64,000 nt of DNA from Streptomyces sp. WM4235 (GCF_001279725.1 NZ_LGDE01000046.1:62001-126000); one strand, 5' to 3'; positions 35,483-47,440 are shown, counted from the stretch's first letter. Made by a program: numbers and translations. Notes: a model not told the origin generated them from the letters alone.

Positions 35483-36106
35483 TCAGTCCTCGAAGGGGGG
35501 CAGCGCGTCCAACACCCGCGTCAGGGCGATGGGCACCGAGCCGTCGCCGGTGGCCACCTCGAAGCCCCCGTACACGAAGGCGTAGGTGAACCCGTCGAAC
35601 ACGGTCCCGCTCTTCGACGTCCGGGGCAGCCGGGCGAAGTCCGCCTCCCGCAGCGCGGCGCGCAGCGTGCCGAGTTGAGGGCCGGTCAGCCTTCCCCGGC
35701 CGACCTCCTTCGCCCGCCCGTCCAGCCGGGTCCAGGAGCCGTCCTCGCCGATCACCAGGGTGCCGGTGCGGCCGGCGAAACCGCCGCCGCGGGTGACCCG
35801 GACCAGGGTCGCGGCCGGGGAGGTGACGCGAGGCGAGGGGGCCGGGGTCGTGCCGGTGGGACCGGGACCCGGGCTCGTCGGATCCCCGGGGGCGGGTGCG
35901 CTCGGAGTGCCGGCGGACGGGGCGGACGGGGCGGACGGGGCGGACGGGGTCGCGGGCGACGAACCGCCGGCCGTCGCGGTCGGTTCCGTTCGTGGGGCGG
36001 CCGGTTCCCCGTCGCCGCCGCAGCCGCCGAGCAGCAAGGCGGCCAGTGCCGCTCCGAGCACCGCGCTCGCTACCGTCGTCGCCCGTCCCGCTCGCCCTGC
36101 GCGCAC
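35483..36106 (-). CDS. Lipoprotein with Pro/Ser-rich linker
   Basis: Predicted surface lipoprotein of 207 residues and unknown function. The signal peptide carries the lipobox LLGGC (about residue 29). It is followed by a low-complexity Pro/Ser/Ala linker (about 30-100) that includes four 9-bp repeats at 35914-35949 encoding PSA units, then a compact C-terminal domain (TLVRVTRGGGFAGRTGTLVIG to LPPFED). The GTG at 36106 is chosen because the signal peptide begins there. It is divergent from the membrane glycosyltransferase, 41 bp away. Confidence 0.75.
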   Translation of the reverse strand: MRAGRAGRATTVASAVLGAALAALLLGGCGGDGEPAAPRTEPTATAGGSSPATPSAPSAPSAPSAGTPSAPAPGDPTSPGPGPTGTTPAPSPRVTSPAATLVRVTRGGGFAGRTGTLVIGEDGSWTRLDGRAKEVGRGRLTGPQLGTLRAALREADFARLPRTSKSGTVFDGFTYAFVYGGFEVATGDGSVPIALTRVLDALPPFED

Positions 36107-36147
36107 GCCACACCCCCGCGGGAATTCGGCCGACCCGGACCCCGAGT

Positions 36148-37572
36148 ATGGAGTCCGCACCCGTCACGCGGAAGCACCCGGAGGCCGACATCAGCCGCGA
36201 CACCGCCCGCACGGCCCTCTGGCGCGCGGTGCCGCCGCTCGTCGCCCTCGCCCTGGGGCTCTGGTCCCTGGAACGCGGTCCGGCCGGCGGCAGCATGTGG
36301 CGCGACGAGTCCGTCACCGTCCAGGTGGCGCACCGCCCCCTGGGCGACCTGTGGGCGCTGCTCGGGCAGGTCGACGCCGTGCACGGGCTCCACTACCTGC
36401 TCATGCACGGCGTGTTCGCCCTGTGGGACGGCGGCCCGTGGGCGCTGCGCCTGCCGTCCGTCGCCGCGACCGCCCTGGCCGCCGCCGGGGTGGCCGCGGT
36501 GGCCCACCGGTTGGCGGGGGAGCGGGCCGCGCTGTGCGCCGGGACCGTCTACGCCGTCCTGCCGCCCGTGCAGATGTACGCGCAGGAGGGGCGCTCGTAC
36601 GCTCTCGTCGCCTGCGCCGTGGTGTGGGCCACCCACCTGATGCTGTGCGGGCGGTGGGCGGCGTACACGGTGGTGCTGCTGCTCGGCTGCTGGCTGCACG
36701 AGTTCGCCGTACTGGCCCTGCTCGCGCACGGGTTCGTCGCCCGGCGCTCGCGCGGTTGGCGGTGGAGCGCCGTGGTGGTCGTGGTCGCCCTGCTGCCGCT
36801 GGCCCGGGTCAGCGCGGCGCAGGCCGAGCGGCAGTTGGGCTGGCTCGGGCGGCCGAGTGGGCAGGACTGGGCGGCGTACGGGGTGCTCGTGCTCGCGGTG
36901 GCGCTGCTCGCCCGGGGGACGTCGGTGCCCCGGGAACTCGTCCGGGTCGCCGCGCCGCTCGCACTGCTGCCGCCCGGGCTGCTGCTGGTCGTCTCGCTCG
37001 CGCACCCCTGGTACGTCGACCGGTACGTCCTCTACGCGCTGGCCGGGCTCGCCCTGCTCGCCGGGGCCCGGCTCGCGGCCACGAGCGGGCTCCGGCCCTG
37101 GGTGGTGACGGCCGCGCTGCTCGTGCCGTTCGGCTGGTGGTCGGTGTGGCTGCGGACCCCGGAGAGCCGCAAGGACGACGTGCTCGCGGTGGCGGCCGCC
37201 GTCCGGGAACGGGCCCGGCCCGGGGACGCCGTGCTGTTCATGCCGTCCCGGCGCCGCGAGTGGCTGCTGTCCTCACCCGCCGCGTACGCGCCCCTTCGCG
37301 ACCTCGCCCTGGACCGCTCCCCGACCGCCTCGCGGAGCCTGTGGGGCACGGAGGCCGACCCGGCCGAGATCCGGGCGCGGTTGGCCGCGGCCCCCCGGGT
37401 GGTGGCCCTGCTGGACCCGGAGGGGCAACCCCTGGACCCGTATCCGGCTGAGGTGGCGAAGCGGGAGGCGTTGGGCGCCGGGTTCGTGGAGTGCTCGGTG
37501 ACACGGGTGCGGGGCGCGCGGATCGTTCTCTACGCGGCCCGGGGCGCGGCCGGCGGCTGCGACCGGGACTGA
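36148..37572 (+). CDS. GT39-like membrane glycosyltransferase
   Basis: Polytopic GT-C-type glycosyltransferase of 474 residues, probably using a polyprenyl-phosphate sugar outside the membrane. The first membrane segment (about 27-45) is followed by MWRDESVTVQVA, whose DE pair is the catalytic loop of the family, and about nine more hydrophobic segments run to residue 345. The C-terminal part (about 350-474) is soluble. The ATG at 36148 lacks a clear ribosome binding site. The acceptor is unknown. Confidence 0.8.
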   Translation: MESAPVTRKHPEADISRDTARTALWRAVPPLVALALGLWSLERGPAGGSMWRDESVTVQVAHRPLGDLWALLGQVDAVHGLHYLLMHGVFALWDGGPWALRLPSVAATALAAAGVAAVAHRLAGERAALCAGTVYAVLPPVQMYAQEGRSYALVACAVVWATHLMLCGRWAAYTVVLLLGCWLHEFAVLALLAHGFVARRSRGWRWSAVVVVVALLPLARVSAAQAERQLGWLGRPSGQDWAAYGVLVLAVALLARGTSVPRELVRVAAPLALLPPGLLLVVSLAHPWYVDRYVLYALAGLALLAGARLAATSGLRPWVVTAALLVPFGWWSVWLRTPESRKDDVLAVAAAVRERARPGDAVLFMPSRRREWLLSSPAAYAPLRDLALDRSPTASRSLWGTEADPAEIRARLAAAPRVVALLDPEGQPLDPYPAEVAKREALGAGFVECSVTRVRGARIVLYAARGAAGGCDRD

Positions 37573-37711
37573 GGCAGGCGCCGGGACAGGGGGCTTGGGG
37601 CGGGGGCCGGGACGGTGGGGCCGGCGGCCCGAGTGGCCCGCCGCGGCGGGTGGTTGGATGGGAGGCGGGCCGGACCGCCGAGCCCGTGGACCACGCTGCC
37701 GGAGGCGCCGC

Positions 37712-38554
37712 ATGACCGTGTCCGAGAACCTCCCGGGCCCCCTGGTCGGGGCCTCCTGGGCGGCCGCCCGCCTCGGCGGGCCCGATCTGGTCGTCCTCGA
37801 CGCCTCCGTCGCCCCCCACCGCGGCGCCGACCGACGGATCCCGGGCGCCCGACCCTTCGACCTCGACGGCGCCCTGTCCGACCACACGACGGGGCTCCCG
37901 CACACGATGCCCGCGCCCGCCGACTTCGAGCGCGCGATGCGGGACCTCGGCCTCGACGACCGGGCCACGGTGGTCGTGTACGACGCCGCGGGCCTCCATT
38001 CGAGCGCCCGCGCATGGTGGATGCTGCGCGCCATGGGCTTCGACCGGGCCGCCGTCCTGGACGGCGGACTGCCCGCGTGGGAGGCCGCCGGCCTGCCCGT
38101 GGAACACACCCGGCCCCGCTACGAGGGACCCCGCGGCACCTTCACCGCCCGCCCCCGCGCCGGACTGCTGGTGGACGCCGCCGCCGTCACCGACGCCCTG
38201 GCCGACCCGGCGGCGGCCGTGCTGGACGCCCGCACCCGGGAACGGTTCGCGGGCACCGCCCCGGAACCCCGCCCCGGGCTGCGCGGCGGACACATGCCGG
38301 GCGCCCTGAACCTGCCCTTCGGCGACCTCAAGGGGCCGGACGGGCTGATGCGTCCCGCCGCGGAACTCCGCCGGACCTTCGCGGAGTCGGTGGGCGACCG
38401 GGAACGCCTGTACCTCAGCTGCGGGTCGGGGGTGACCGCCTGCGTGCTCGCGCTGGGCGCCGAACTCGCCGGGTACCGGGACCTCGCGGTGTACGACGGC
38501 TCCTGGAGCGAGTGGGGCCTGCCGTCCAACCGGCCGGTGACAAGCGGGGGTTAA
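37712..38554 (+). CDS. Rhodanese-type sulfurtransferase
   Basis: Thiosulfate or 3-mercaptopyruvate sulfurtransferase of 280 residues with two rhodanese domains. The N-terminal domain is inactive-like (VVVYDAAGLHSSARAWWMLRAMGF); the C-terminal domain carries the active loop YLSCGSGVTAC with catalytic cysteine at about residue 237. The CGSGVTA loop is nearer the mercaptopyruvate type than the CRKGVT thiosulfate type. The ATG at 37712 follows GGAGGCG. It appears to be a single-gene unit. Confidence 0.92.
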   Translation: MTVSENLPGPLVGASWAAARLGGPDLVVLDASVAPHRGADRRIPGARPFDLDGALSDHTTGLPHTMPAPADFERAMRDLGLDDRATVVVYDAAGLHSSARAWWMLRAMGFDRAAVLDGGLPAWEAAGLPVEHTRPRYEGPRGTFTARPRAGLLVDAAAVTDALADPAAAVLDARTRERFAGTAPEPRPGLRGGHMPGALNLPFGDLKGPDGLMRPAAELRRTFAESVGDRERLYLSCGSGVTACVLALGAELAGYRDLAVYDGSWSEWGLPSNRPVTSGG

Positions 38555-38618
38555 CCCCACCCGTGCCGCTGGTATCGGCCCCATCGCCCCGCGGGCGGCG
38601 CCTCGTCAGAATGGCGTC

Positions 38619-39407
38619 ATGCCTTCCCACACCGCGCCCGCCGCCCGCCCCGGTGCACTCGCCCGGGTTTCCCGACCCGCCCGCACCGCAGCCGCGGCCT
38701 GCGCCGTCGTCGGCGGACTCCTCCTCACCGGCTGCTCGTTGACCGCGCACACCATGAAGACCGCGAGCGCCGACGCCACCGTCGCCGAAGCCGTCACCGC
38801 GGTCGAGATCATGGGCGCCCGGCACGGTTCCATCGAGGTGACGCCGGGGAACGGCCCGGGCGTCGCCATCCACCGGACCGTCCACTACCGGGGCGACACG
38901 GCGCCCCGACCGGAGCAGCACGTCTCCGGGGGCCTGCTCACCTTCGACACCGGCTGCACCGGCAGTTGCTACGTCGACTACCGGCTGGAGGTGCCGGCCT
39001 CCGCGACGGTCAAGCTCGAAAGCAGCAGCGGACGCGTCACGGTGACCGGGGTGGCCGCGGCCGACGTCGAGACCTCCTCGGGCGACGTGAAGGTGGAGCG
39101 CATCGCGGGCGCGTTGAAGGCCCGTACCTCCTCGGGCGACATCACCGGCTCGGCCCTGGCCGGCCCGGGGGCCGACATCCGCTCCACGTCCGGTGACGCC
39201 CGCCTGACCTTCGCGACGTCCCCGAACTCGGTGGCCGCCGAGACCGGCTCGGGCAACGTCACCCTGACGGTGCCGTCGGCGCCCTACCGCGTCGACGTCT
39301 CGACCACCTCGGGCGACCGCCGGGTCGCCCTGCCCACCGACCCGGCGGCCGACGCCCGCCTCGCGGTGAGGACCACCTCGGGCGACGTCAGCGTCTCGGC
39401 GGCCTGA
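38619..39407 (+). CDS. DUF4097 family lipoprotein
   Basis: Predicted lipoprotein of 262 residues and unknown function. The signal peptide ends in LLLTGC (cysteine at about 39), and the rest is a beta-strand repeat domain with recurring SSGDV, TSSGDI, STSGDA and TTSGD turns (about 130-262). It is the exported relative of the cytoplasmic DUF4097 protein at 4611. No PadR gene accompanies it. A role at the cell surface is likely, but the ligand is unknown. Confidence 0.8.
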   Translation: MPSHTAPAARPGALARVSRPARTAAAACAVVGGLLLTGCSLTAHTMKTASADATVAEAVTAVEIMGARHGSIEVTPGNGPGVAIHRTVHYRGDTAPRPEQHVSGGLLTFDTGCTGSCYVDYRLEVPASATVKLESSSGRVTVTGVAAADVETSSGDVKVERIAGALKARTSSGDITGSALAGPGADIRSTSGDARLTFATSPNSVAAETGSGNVTLTVPSAPYRVDVSTTSGDRRVALPTDPAADARLAVRTTSGDVSVSAA

Positions 39408-39528
39408 GGGGGCCTGAGGGGGTCGGCGGGGAGCCGGCGGGGATGGCCGATCGGGCGTCGGACCAGGGGCGGCCGGGGTGTTCGCCCCCGGCGAACGGCG
39501 GTGGGGGAACATCGGGGGGCTCATCGGC

Positions 39529-39549
39529 ATTGAGTCGGCATAGCTCAAC
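39529..39549 (+). promoter_or_regulatory. HAIR-like HspR operator before lon
   Basis: ATTGAGT, 7 bp, then GCTCAAC closely match the HAIR consensus CTTGAGT-N7-ACTCAAG, with the symmetric core TTGAG/CTCAA intact. It lies 21 bp before the lon ATG. HspR repression of lon through HAIR is known in Streptomyces. Confidence 0.75.
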
Positions 39550-39570
39550 TTCACTGCCGGAGGGAAGATC

Positions 39571-41967
<2,397 letters not shown>

Positions 41968-41978
41968 TCCGGCACACG

Positions 41979-42018
41979 GACGGCCCGGTGCCCCGCTTCG
42001 GCGGGGCCCCGGGCCGTC
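41979..42018 (+). terminator. Terminator after lon
   Basis: An 18-bp stem with one mismatch (41979-41996 with 42001-42018) and a TTCG tetraloop begins 12 bp after the lon stop. Confidence 0.85.
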
Positions 42019-42090
42019 GGCGTACCCGCTGCGAAATACTGACCGGGCGGACACACACCGCGACGGGACCACCATCGACAGGAGCCGGAC

Positions 42091-42537
42091 GTGCACGGGA
42101 GCGAAGACCAGGAGTTCCTTGCCCTGGAGCGGGAGCTGTCCGTCTTCCTCCGGCGGGCCCGGGCCTCCTCCGGCGAGATGGCCCGCGCACTCCACCCGGA
42201 GCTGGAGCCCGCCGCGTACGGACTGCTGGTGCGGCTGGAGGCGGCGGGACGCCAGCGGGCCACGGAACTGGCCGCGTACTTCGGGGTCGGCAAGGCCACG
42301 ATGAGCCGCCAGCTGCGGGCCCTGGAGGTGCTGGGGCTGGTGGCCCGCGAACCGGACCCGGCCGACGGTCGGGCCTTCCTGGTCGGGCTCACGGAGGAGG
42401 GGCGGGCGCGGTTCCTGCGGGTGCGGGGGGCGCGGCGCGAGCAGTACATGCGCAAGCTCGCCGACTGGGACCGCGGCGAGGTCGCGGAACTCGCGCGGCT
42501 GCTCAACCAGTTGAACCAGGGCGCGGACTCGGAGTAG
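42091..42537 (+). CDS. MarR family transcriptional regulator
   Basis: Winged-helix regulator of 148 residues. The HTH lies at ATELAAYFGVGKATMSRQLRALEVLGLV (about 58-85), followed by the wing REPDPADGRAFLVGLT. It starts at the GTG at 42091 with AGGAG 7 nt upstream. It is an independent unit between the lon terminator and the convergent PP2C-like gene; its target is not evident. MarR proteins of this size usually respond to small aromatic compounds or oxidants. Confidence 0.9.
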   Translation: MHGSEDQEFLALERELSVFLRRARASSGEMARALHPELEPAAYGLLVRLEAAGRQRATELAAYFGVGKATMSRQLRALEVLGLVAREPDPADGRAFLVGLTEEGRARFLRVRGARREQYMRKLADWDRGEVAELARLLNQLNQGADSE

Positions 42538-42595
42538 CCGGGCCCGCCCCGTCGCCCGCCGCCCCGTCGCCCGCCGCCCCGTCGCTCCCGCCCCG

Positions 42596-43369
42596 TCACA
42601 GCTCCGCGTACACCGCGGACGCGTCGTCGTGGCGTTTGTGGCGGCCCGGCGGGCGGGCGGGGTCGCACTCCAGGGCGCGCACGCGGGCGATCAGCCCCTG
42701 CGCGCCCTCCTTGCGGAGCACTCCCAGGCAGGCCGCCCAGTCGCCCTCCCCGAAGGTGTCCGTCCAACGGCTCGCGCCGTCCGTGAGCGCGGCCAGGGCC
42801 CGCACCTCGGAGCGCGGGGTCCGCCCGGTGACCGCTCGGCCCGCCACCTCCGGATCCGCCGCCGCCGTGAAGAACCCGCCCTCGACATTGCGCAGCGCGT
42901 CCGCGGCGGCCACCGAGCGCAGCGCCTCGCGCGGCACCCGGTCCAGTCGGTCGTCGAGGACGGCGCCGACCTCACCGCCCCGGGTCTGGACCAGCAGGAC
43001 GGAGTCCGACAGCACGAGGTGTTCCACGGTCGCCCCGTCCCAGCGCGCCACGACCACCGTCGCCTGCGGCGTTCGCACGTGAGAAAGGTCACAGGTGCCC
43101 CGGTGGGCGGCGGCGGTGCTCTCGATGGACGCCGCCAGGATCCGGTCCAGCGGCATGTCCCTCCGCGATCCGGACAGTTCGGTCAATCGACCGCCGAGGC
43201 GGGACACGAACCAGGGCACACCGTGCACGCACCCGTCGTCCCCGCGCGGTGGGGTCACCCCGTCGAGGGCCACCACGACGCCGCCGCCCGACGTGGGCAT
43301 CGCGGCCGACAGCCAGTCCTCATTGGGGCGTTCCGGGTTCCCGGGGGCCGTCGCCAGGTCGATGCGCAT
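42596..43369 (-). CDS. PP2C-like phosphatase-family protein
   Basis: A 257-residue protein resembling PP2C-type phosphatases: MRIDLATAPGNPERPNEDW near the start, VVVALDGVTPP for the metal-binding Asp-Gly, and LAALTDGASRW near the end. Several other PP2C metal ligands are not obvious, so activity is uncertain. The ATG at 43369 lacks a strong ribosome binding site. It is divergent from the conservon operon across 397 bp. A link to signalling by that operon is possible but only positional. Confidence 0.65.
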   Translation of the reverse strand: MRIDLATAPGNPERPNEDWLSAAMPTSGGGVVVALDGVTPPRGDDGCVHGVPWFVSRLGGRLTELSGSRRDMPLDRILAASIESTAAAHRGTCDLSHVRTPQATVVVARWDGATVEHLVLSDSVLLVQTRGGEVGAVLDDRLDRVPREALRSVAAADALRNVEGGFFTAAADPEVAGRAVTGRTPRSEVRALAALTDGASRWTDTFGEGDWAACLGVLRKEGAQGLIARVRALECDPARPPGRHKRHDDASAVYAEL

Positions 43370-43766
43370 ACGGACATTCTGCCTGCGGGGGTGCCGGCGG
43401 GCCGCTCCGGGCGGTCGCGCGCCGGACCCCGACCCGAGGAAGGTCCGTACCAACGGGTGGGGGGTGTGGCGGGCGGTACCGGGCCGCCCCGGCGGTGCGG
43501 GCGCGCATCTTGCCAAAGCGCGCAGCCATCTTTCAACCACCCGTCCAAGGCCGCACCCTGACGGACGCCGCCCGAGTTGGTCGCCAACTGTTCCTTGATG
43601 TTCACTCCTTCGAGTGGCCGGGTGGGCGATGTACGGCTCTCTTCCCAACACACTGCAATGGTCTGAGGCGGTACGAGGGGGCAGGGAGCGTTTACTTGTT
43701 GACCGGCCGTTACCTCGGCCACACGAGTAGACGAGCACGAGCACACGTACAGGATTGCGAGCACCG
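43370..43766. other. 397-bp divergent intergenic region before the conservon
   Basis: No supported ORF is present. It contains a small dyad (AGTTGG-TCG-CCAACT, 43575-43589), and the sequence from 43601 to 43740 is AT-richer, with TTGACC near 43699, so the conservon promoter probably lies there. No unambiguous -10 was found. Confidence 0.4.
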
Positions 43767-46700
43767 GTGCAGAAGAAGCGGTCTCGGAAGAACGGCACCG
43801 CCAGCGCCGACGGCCCCGCCATCGCAGGACGTCGCGTCCGCGTGCGCCGCAGGCTGGTGATCGGTGTGGCCGTCGCCGGCCTCACGGTCCTGGTGGCCGG
43901 CGCACCCGCCGTCGTCTCCGCGACGAGAGAACTGAACGACTCCCAGCGGCTGGTCACGCTCGCCGAGCAGACCCGGGCCGCCCTCACCCTGGCGCACCTG
44001 ATCGGCGACGAACGCGACGCCGTCATCGAGTACGTCGCCAAGGGCCGCCCCGCCTCCGGCAAGAGCGCCGTCCAGGAGCGCACCGCGCGCACGGACCGGC
44101 AGCTCGAAGAGGTCCGTGCGGAGGCCGACGAGGACCTGTCCGTCGCCCTCGGCCGGATCGGGGCCGTCCGCAGCGAGGCGCTCGACGGCAAGGGCGGCGC
44201 GCTCGCCGCGCACCAGGCCTACGCCGGCGTCATCGCGGACCTCATGGCACCGGGCGACCGGCTCGTCGAACTGACCCCGCCCCGCGCGGAGGCCGCCCTG
44301 GTCACCACCCGGCCGCTGGCCCCGCTCGGACAGGCCGTGGAACAGGCCGGCGCCACCCGGGGCCTGCTGCTCGCGGCCCTGGGCGTCCCGCGCTCCGAGC
44401 AGGCCGTGAGCCTGGCGTCCGTGGACGAACTCACCGTCGCCGCCCAGCGCTCCCGGGTCCGGGAACAGGCCGCCCTCGACGACTTCTCGCGGACCGCGCG
44501 ACCGGACGTACGGGAGACGCTCGCCGCCACCGTCACCGGCCCCGAGGTCAAGACCGCCGAGGAGTACCTCAAGCGGCTCACCGACCGGCCGACCCTGAAC
44601 TCGACCGACCGCAAGGTCGACCGCGCCGCCGTGGGCGCCGCGCTCACCGCCCGCGTCGACCGGATGCAGTCGGTCGAATCCACGTTGGCGAGTCGACGGG
44701 CCACCGCCCTCGCGACCCTGCGCGACGACGACGTGACCCGCCTCGAACTGCTGATCGCCTTCGTGGGCGTGCTGTTCCTGTTCGTGGTCGGCTTCTCGAC
44801 GGCCGTCGCCCGCTCCCTGACCCGGCCCCTCTCGGTGCTCCGCCGGGGCGCCCAGCGACTGGCGACCCCGGAGGGCTCCGTCGAGCCGGTGCGCTTCACC
44901 GGCCGCAACGACGAGTTCGCCGAGGTCGTCAGCCACTTGAACGCGGTACGGGACCAGACGGTCTCCCTGCACACCCGGATCGCCGGACTCGACGCCGACC
45001 GGCGCCGCCTCATCGGCCGCAACGAGGCACTGACCTCCGGCCGCGAGGCCCTGGACGCCGAACTCAGGCAGCTGCGGGCCGGGCTCGAAGAGCACCGCCG
45101 CGTCATGTCGACGACGTCGGTGTCCCTGTCCCTGCGCACCCTGGGTCTCGTGGAGCGCCAACTGGCGGTCATCGAGGAGCTGGAGTCCAACGAGCAGGAC
45201 CCGGACCGGCTCGCGACCCTGTTCAAGCTCGACCACCTCGCGACGGTGATGCGCCGTCACAACGAGAACCTGCTGGTCCTCGCCGGCCAGGAACACGGCC
45301 ACGGACAGGCCCTGCCGGTGCCGCTGGTCGACGTGATGCGGGCAGCCGTCAGCGAGATCGAGCGGTACGAGCGCGTCGACCTCGCGGCGATGCCCTCGTA
45401 CACGCAGGTCGCCGGGCACGCCGCCGACGACATCTCGCACGTCCTCGCGGAACTGCTGGAGAACGCGACGACCTTCTCGCCGCCGGACGTCAAGGTGAAG
45501 GTGTCCGGCCGACTGCTGGACACCGGCGAAGTGGTGCTGTCCGTGCTCGACGAGGGCATCGGAGTCACCGAGGACCGGATGGCGGCCCTCAACGCCCGAC
45601 TGGCCACCCCCGAGGCGTACGACGAGGAACCCGAGTCGGAGCACGGCCTGGGGCTCGGCCTGTACGTGGCCGGCCGGCTCGCCGCCCGACACGGCGTCAC
45701 CGCCGAACTGCGGGCGCCCCGGCACGGCGGGACCGAGGCCCTCGTGGTCGTCCCGGCGACACTGCTGCCGACCACGCCGCCCACCTCGCCGGTCCACTCC
45801 GTCGTCACGCCCGGCGCGTCCGGGCTGCGCCTGCCCGGCGCTGTCGCCGAGGCGAACGAGAACACGCTGATGTCCCAGCGGACGCCCCCGGCGGCGGACC
45901 CGGTCGTGGAGACCGCGGCCGAGCCCGCGCTCGAACCGGCGGGCGAACCGGCCGGGGATCCGGGGATCGCCGCCGACCTGGCCGCCGCGTTCGGCGACCC
46001 GTTCGGCGACCCGGCCATGGACACGGACAGGGCGGCGGGCGCGGCGGCGGACGCCGAGTCCGGCAAGGGGACGGACCCGGTTCCGGGACCGCTCTCGGAC
46101 CCGGAGGCCGAGCCGCTCGCCGAGACCGAGGCCGCCTTCGACGCGGAGTTCGAGGCCGAGGTCGAGGCCGAGTTCGAGGCCCGCGCGGACTCCGAGCCGC
46201 TGCCGACCGCCGACCAGGTGTTCACCGTCCCCGCGCGGGAGCCGCAGGAGCAGGCGTCCGCCGAAGAACCGGCCGCGCCGGCCGCGAGCGACGCCCCGGA
46301 CGAGCCGAGCGACCCGGGCGACGCCACGGACGACGCCGCGGGCGAGACCGCGGACGACGCCCCGAACGAGGCCGCCGACGCGATCGACGCCCCGGCAGCC
46401 GTCCCGGATCCGCAGCCCGTGCTGTCCGCCGACGAGGAACTCCTCGCCCGGGTGGTGTCGGAGGCCGACGCGGAGGCCTTCGTGGCCCCGGACGCCCAGT
46501 TGACCCCGGACGCCCAGTCGCCCCCGGCCGAGCAGGCCTTCACGGTGCCCGCCCCCGAGGCCGCGGCACCGGGCGACACGGACCCCGCCCAGGGGCTGCC
46601 CCGCCGGACACGGCCCGCCGCGGCACCGGGACTGCCCGTGCGGCCCGTCGCCGCGGCGTCCGATCCGCACCGGCGGGCCGAGGCCGAGGACCACTGGGTC

Positions 46701-46970
46701 CCGCGCCAGGCCGGCCACCCCGAAGACGTCCTGACCGACAAGGGACTCCCCAAACGGACCCCGCGCAACGTGGCCACCGGAGGTCGCCCCGCCGACGCGC
46801 GCCCCGAACCGCGCCGGGTGGACGCCGACGAACTGCGCCGCAGGCTCGGCGGTTTCTACCAGGGGACCCAGGACGGCAGACGTGTCGTCGAGGCCGAGCT
46901 CGCGCAGGACCGCGGGCAGGACCGGGAACAGACCGACCAGGGGGACACCGCACAGGAGGCACGCACATGA
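43767..46970 (+). CDS. cvnA: Conservon sensor-like histidine kinase
   Basis: First component of a conservon, 1067 residues. A basic N-terminus is followed by a membrane segment (about 30-50), an extracytoplasmic helical domain of the nitrate/nitrite-sensing type (about 50-325), a second membrane segment (about 328-348), HAMP and dimerisation helices, and an ATPase domain with HVLAELLENATTFSPP (about 557-572), LDEGIGV and GLGLGLYVAGRLA. The usual H-box is not clear, so it may not autophosphorylate. Residues about 690-1000 are an acidic Ala/Asp/Glu/Pro tail. The GTG at 43767 is chosen over a TTG at 43755. Stop and next start overlap as ATGA. Confidence 0.9.
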   Translation: MQKKRSRKNGTASADGPAIAGRRVRVRRRLVIGVAVAGLTVLVAGAPAVVSATRELNDSQRLVTLAEQTRAALTLAHLIGDERDAVIEYVAKGRPASGKSAVQERTARTDRQLEEVRAEADEDLSVALGRIGAVRSEALDGKGGALAAHQAYAGVIADLMAPGDRLVELTPPRAEAALVTTRPLAPLGQAVEQAGATRGLLLAALGVPRSEQAVSLASVDELTVAAQRSRVREQAALDDFSRTARPDVRETLAATVTGPEVKTAEEYLKRLTDRPTLNSTDRKVDRAAVGAALTARVDRMQSVESTLASRRATALATLRDDDVTRLELLIAFVGVLFLFVVGFSTAVARSLTRPLSVLRRGAQRLATPEGSVEPVRFTGRNDEFAEVVSHLNAVRDQTVSLHTRIAGLDADRRRLIGRNEALTSGREALDAELRQLRAGLEEHRRVMSTTSVSLSLRTLGLVERQLAVIEELESNEQDPDRLATLFKLDHLATVMRRHNENLLVLAGQEHGHGQALPVPLVDVMRAAVSEIERYERVDLAAMPSYTQVAGHAADDISHVLAELLENATTFSPPDVKVKVSGRLLDTGEVVLSVLDEGIGVTEDRMAALNARLATPEAYDEEPESEHGLGLGLYVAGRLAARHGVTAELRAPRHGGTEALVVVPATLLPTTPPTSPVHSVVTPGASGLRLPGAVAEANENTLMSQRTPPAADPVVETAAEPALEPAGEPAGDPGIAADLAAAFGDPFGDPAMDTDRAAGAAADAESGKGTDPVPGPLSDPEAEPLAETEAAFDAEFEAEVEAEFEARADSEPLPTADQVFTVPAREPQEQASAEEPAAPAASDAPDEPSDPGDATDDAAGETADDAPNEAADAIDAPAAVPDPQPVLSADEELLARVVSEADAEAFVAPDAQLTPDAQSPPAEQAFTVPAPEAAAPGDTDPAQGLPRRTRPAAAPGLPVRPVAAASDPHRRAEAEDHWVPRQAGHPEDVLTDKGLPKRTPRNVATGGRPADARPEPRRVDADELRRRLGGFYQGTQDGRRVVEAELAQDRGQDREQTDQGDTAQEART

Positions 46971-47440
46971 CCGCGCCCAGTACGTACGGACTGAGCACCC
47001 AGGCCCGCAACCTGCAGTGGCTGCTGACCGACCTGGTCAAGGAGGTTCCCGGCGTCAACTCCGTCGCCGTCGTCTCCTCGGACGGGCTGCTGCTGCTCTC
47101 CTCCGAGCCGCCGGCGCAGTCCCCGCAGGACCGGCCCAAGGGCCCCCGAGGGGCCTCGGCCGACCTCGCCACCATCGTGTCCGGGCTCGGCAGCCTGACC
47201 ACGGGCGCCGCCTCCCTCATGGACGGCGGCTCCGTGAAACAGACCATGGTGGCGATGGAGCACGGTTCCGTCTTCGTCATGGTCATCAGCGACGGCTCGC
47301 TGCTCGGCGTGCACGCCACGCCCGACTGCGACATGAGCGTCGTGGCCTACCACATGGCCCTGTTCGTCGGCCGCGCCGGCCACGTACTGACCCCCGAAGT
47401 CCGCAGCGAGCTGCGCCAGTCGATGGAGAACACCCCGTGA
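46967..47440 (+). CDS. cvnB: Roadblock/LC7 domain protein of the conservon
   Basis: Conservon component B, 157 residues, a roadblock/LC7 fold (about 10-120) starting LSTQARNLQWLLTDLVKEVPGVNSVAVVSSDGLLLLSS. Such proteins bind the small GTPase and the kinase-like CvnA. It overlaps cvnA by four bases and cvnC as GTGA, so the whole set is translationally coupled. Confidence 0.95.
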   Translation: MTAPSTYGLSTQARNLQWLLTDLVKEVPGVNSVAVVSSDGLLLLSSEPPAQSPQDRPKGPRGASADLATIVSGLGSLTTGAASLMDGGSVKQTMVAMEHGSVFVMVISDGSLLGVHATPDCDMSVVAYHMALFVGRAGHVLTPEVRSELRQSMENTP

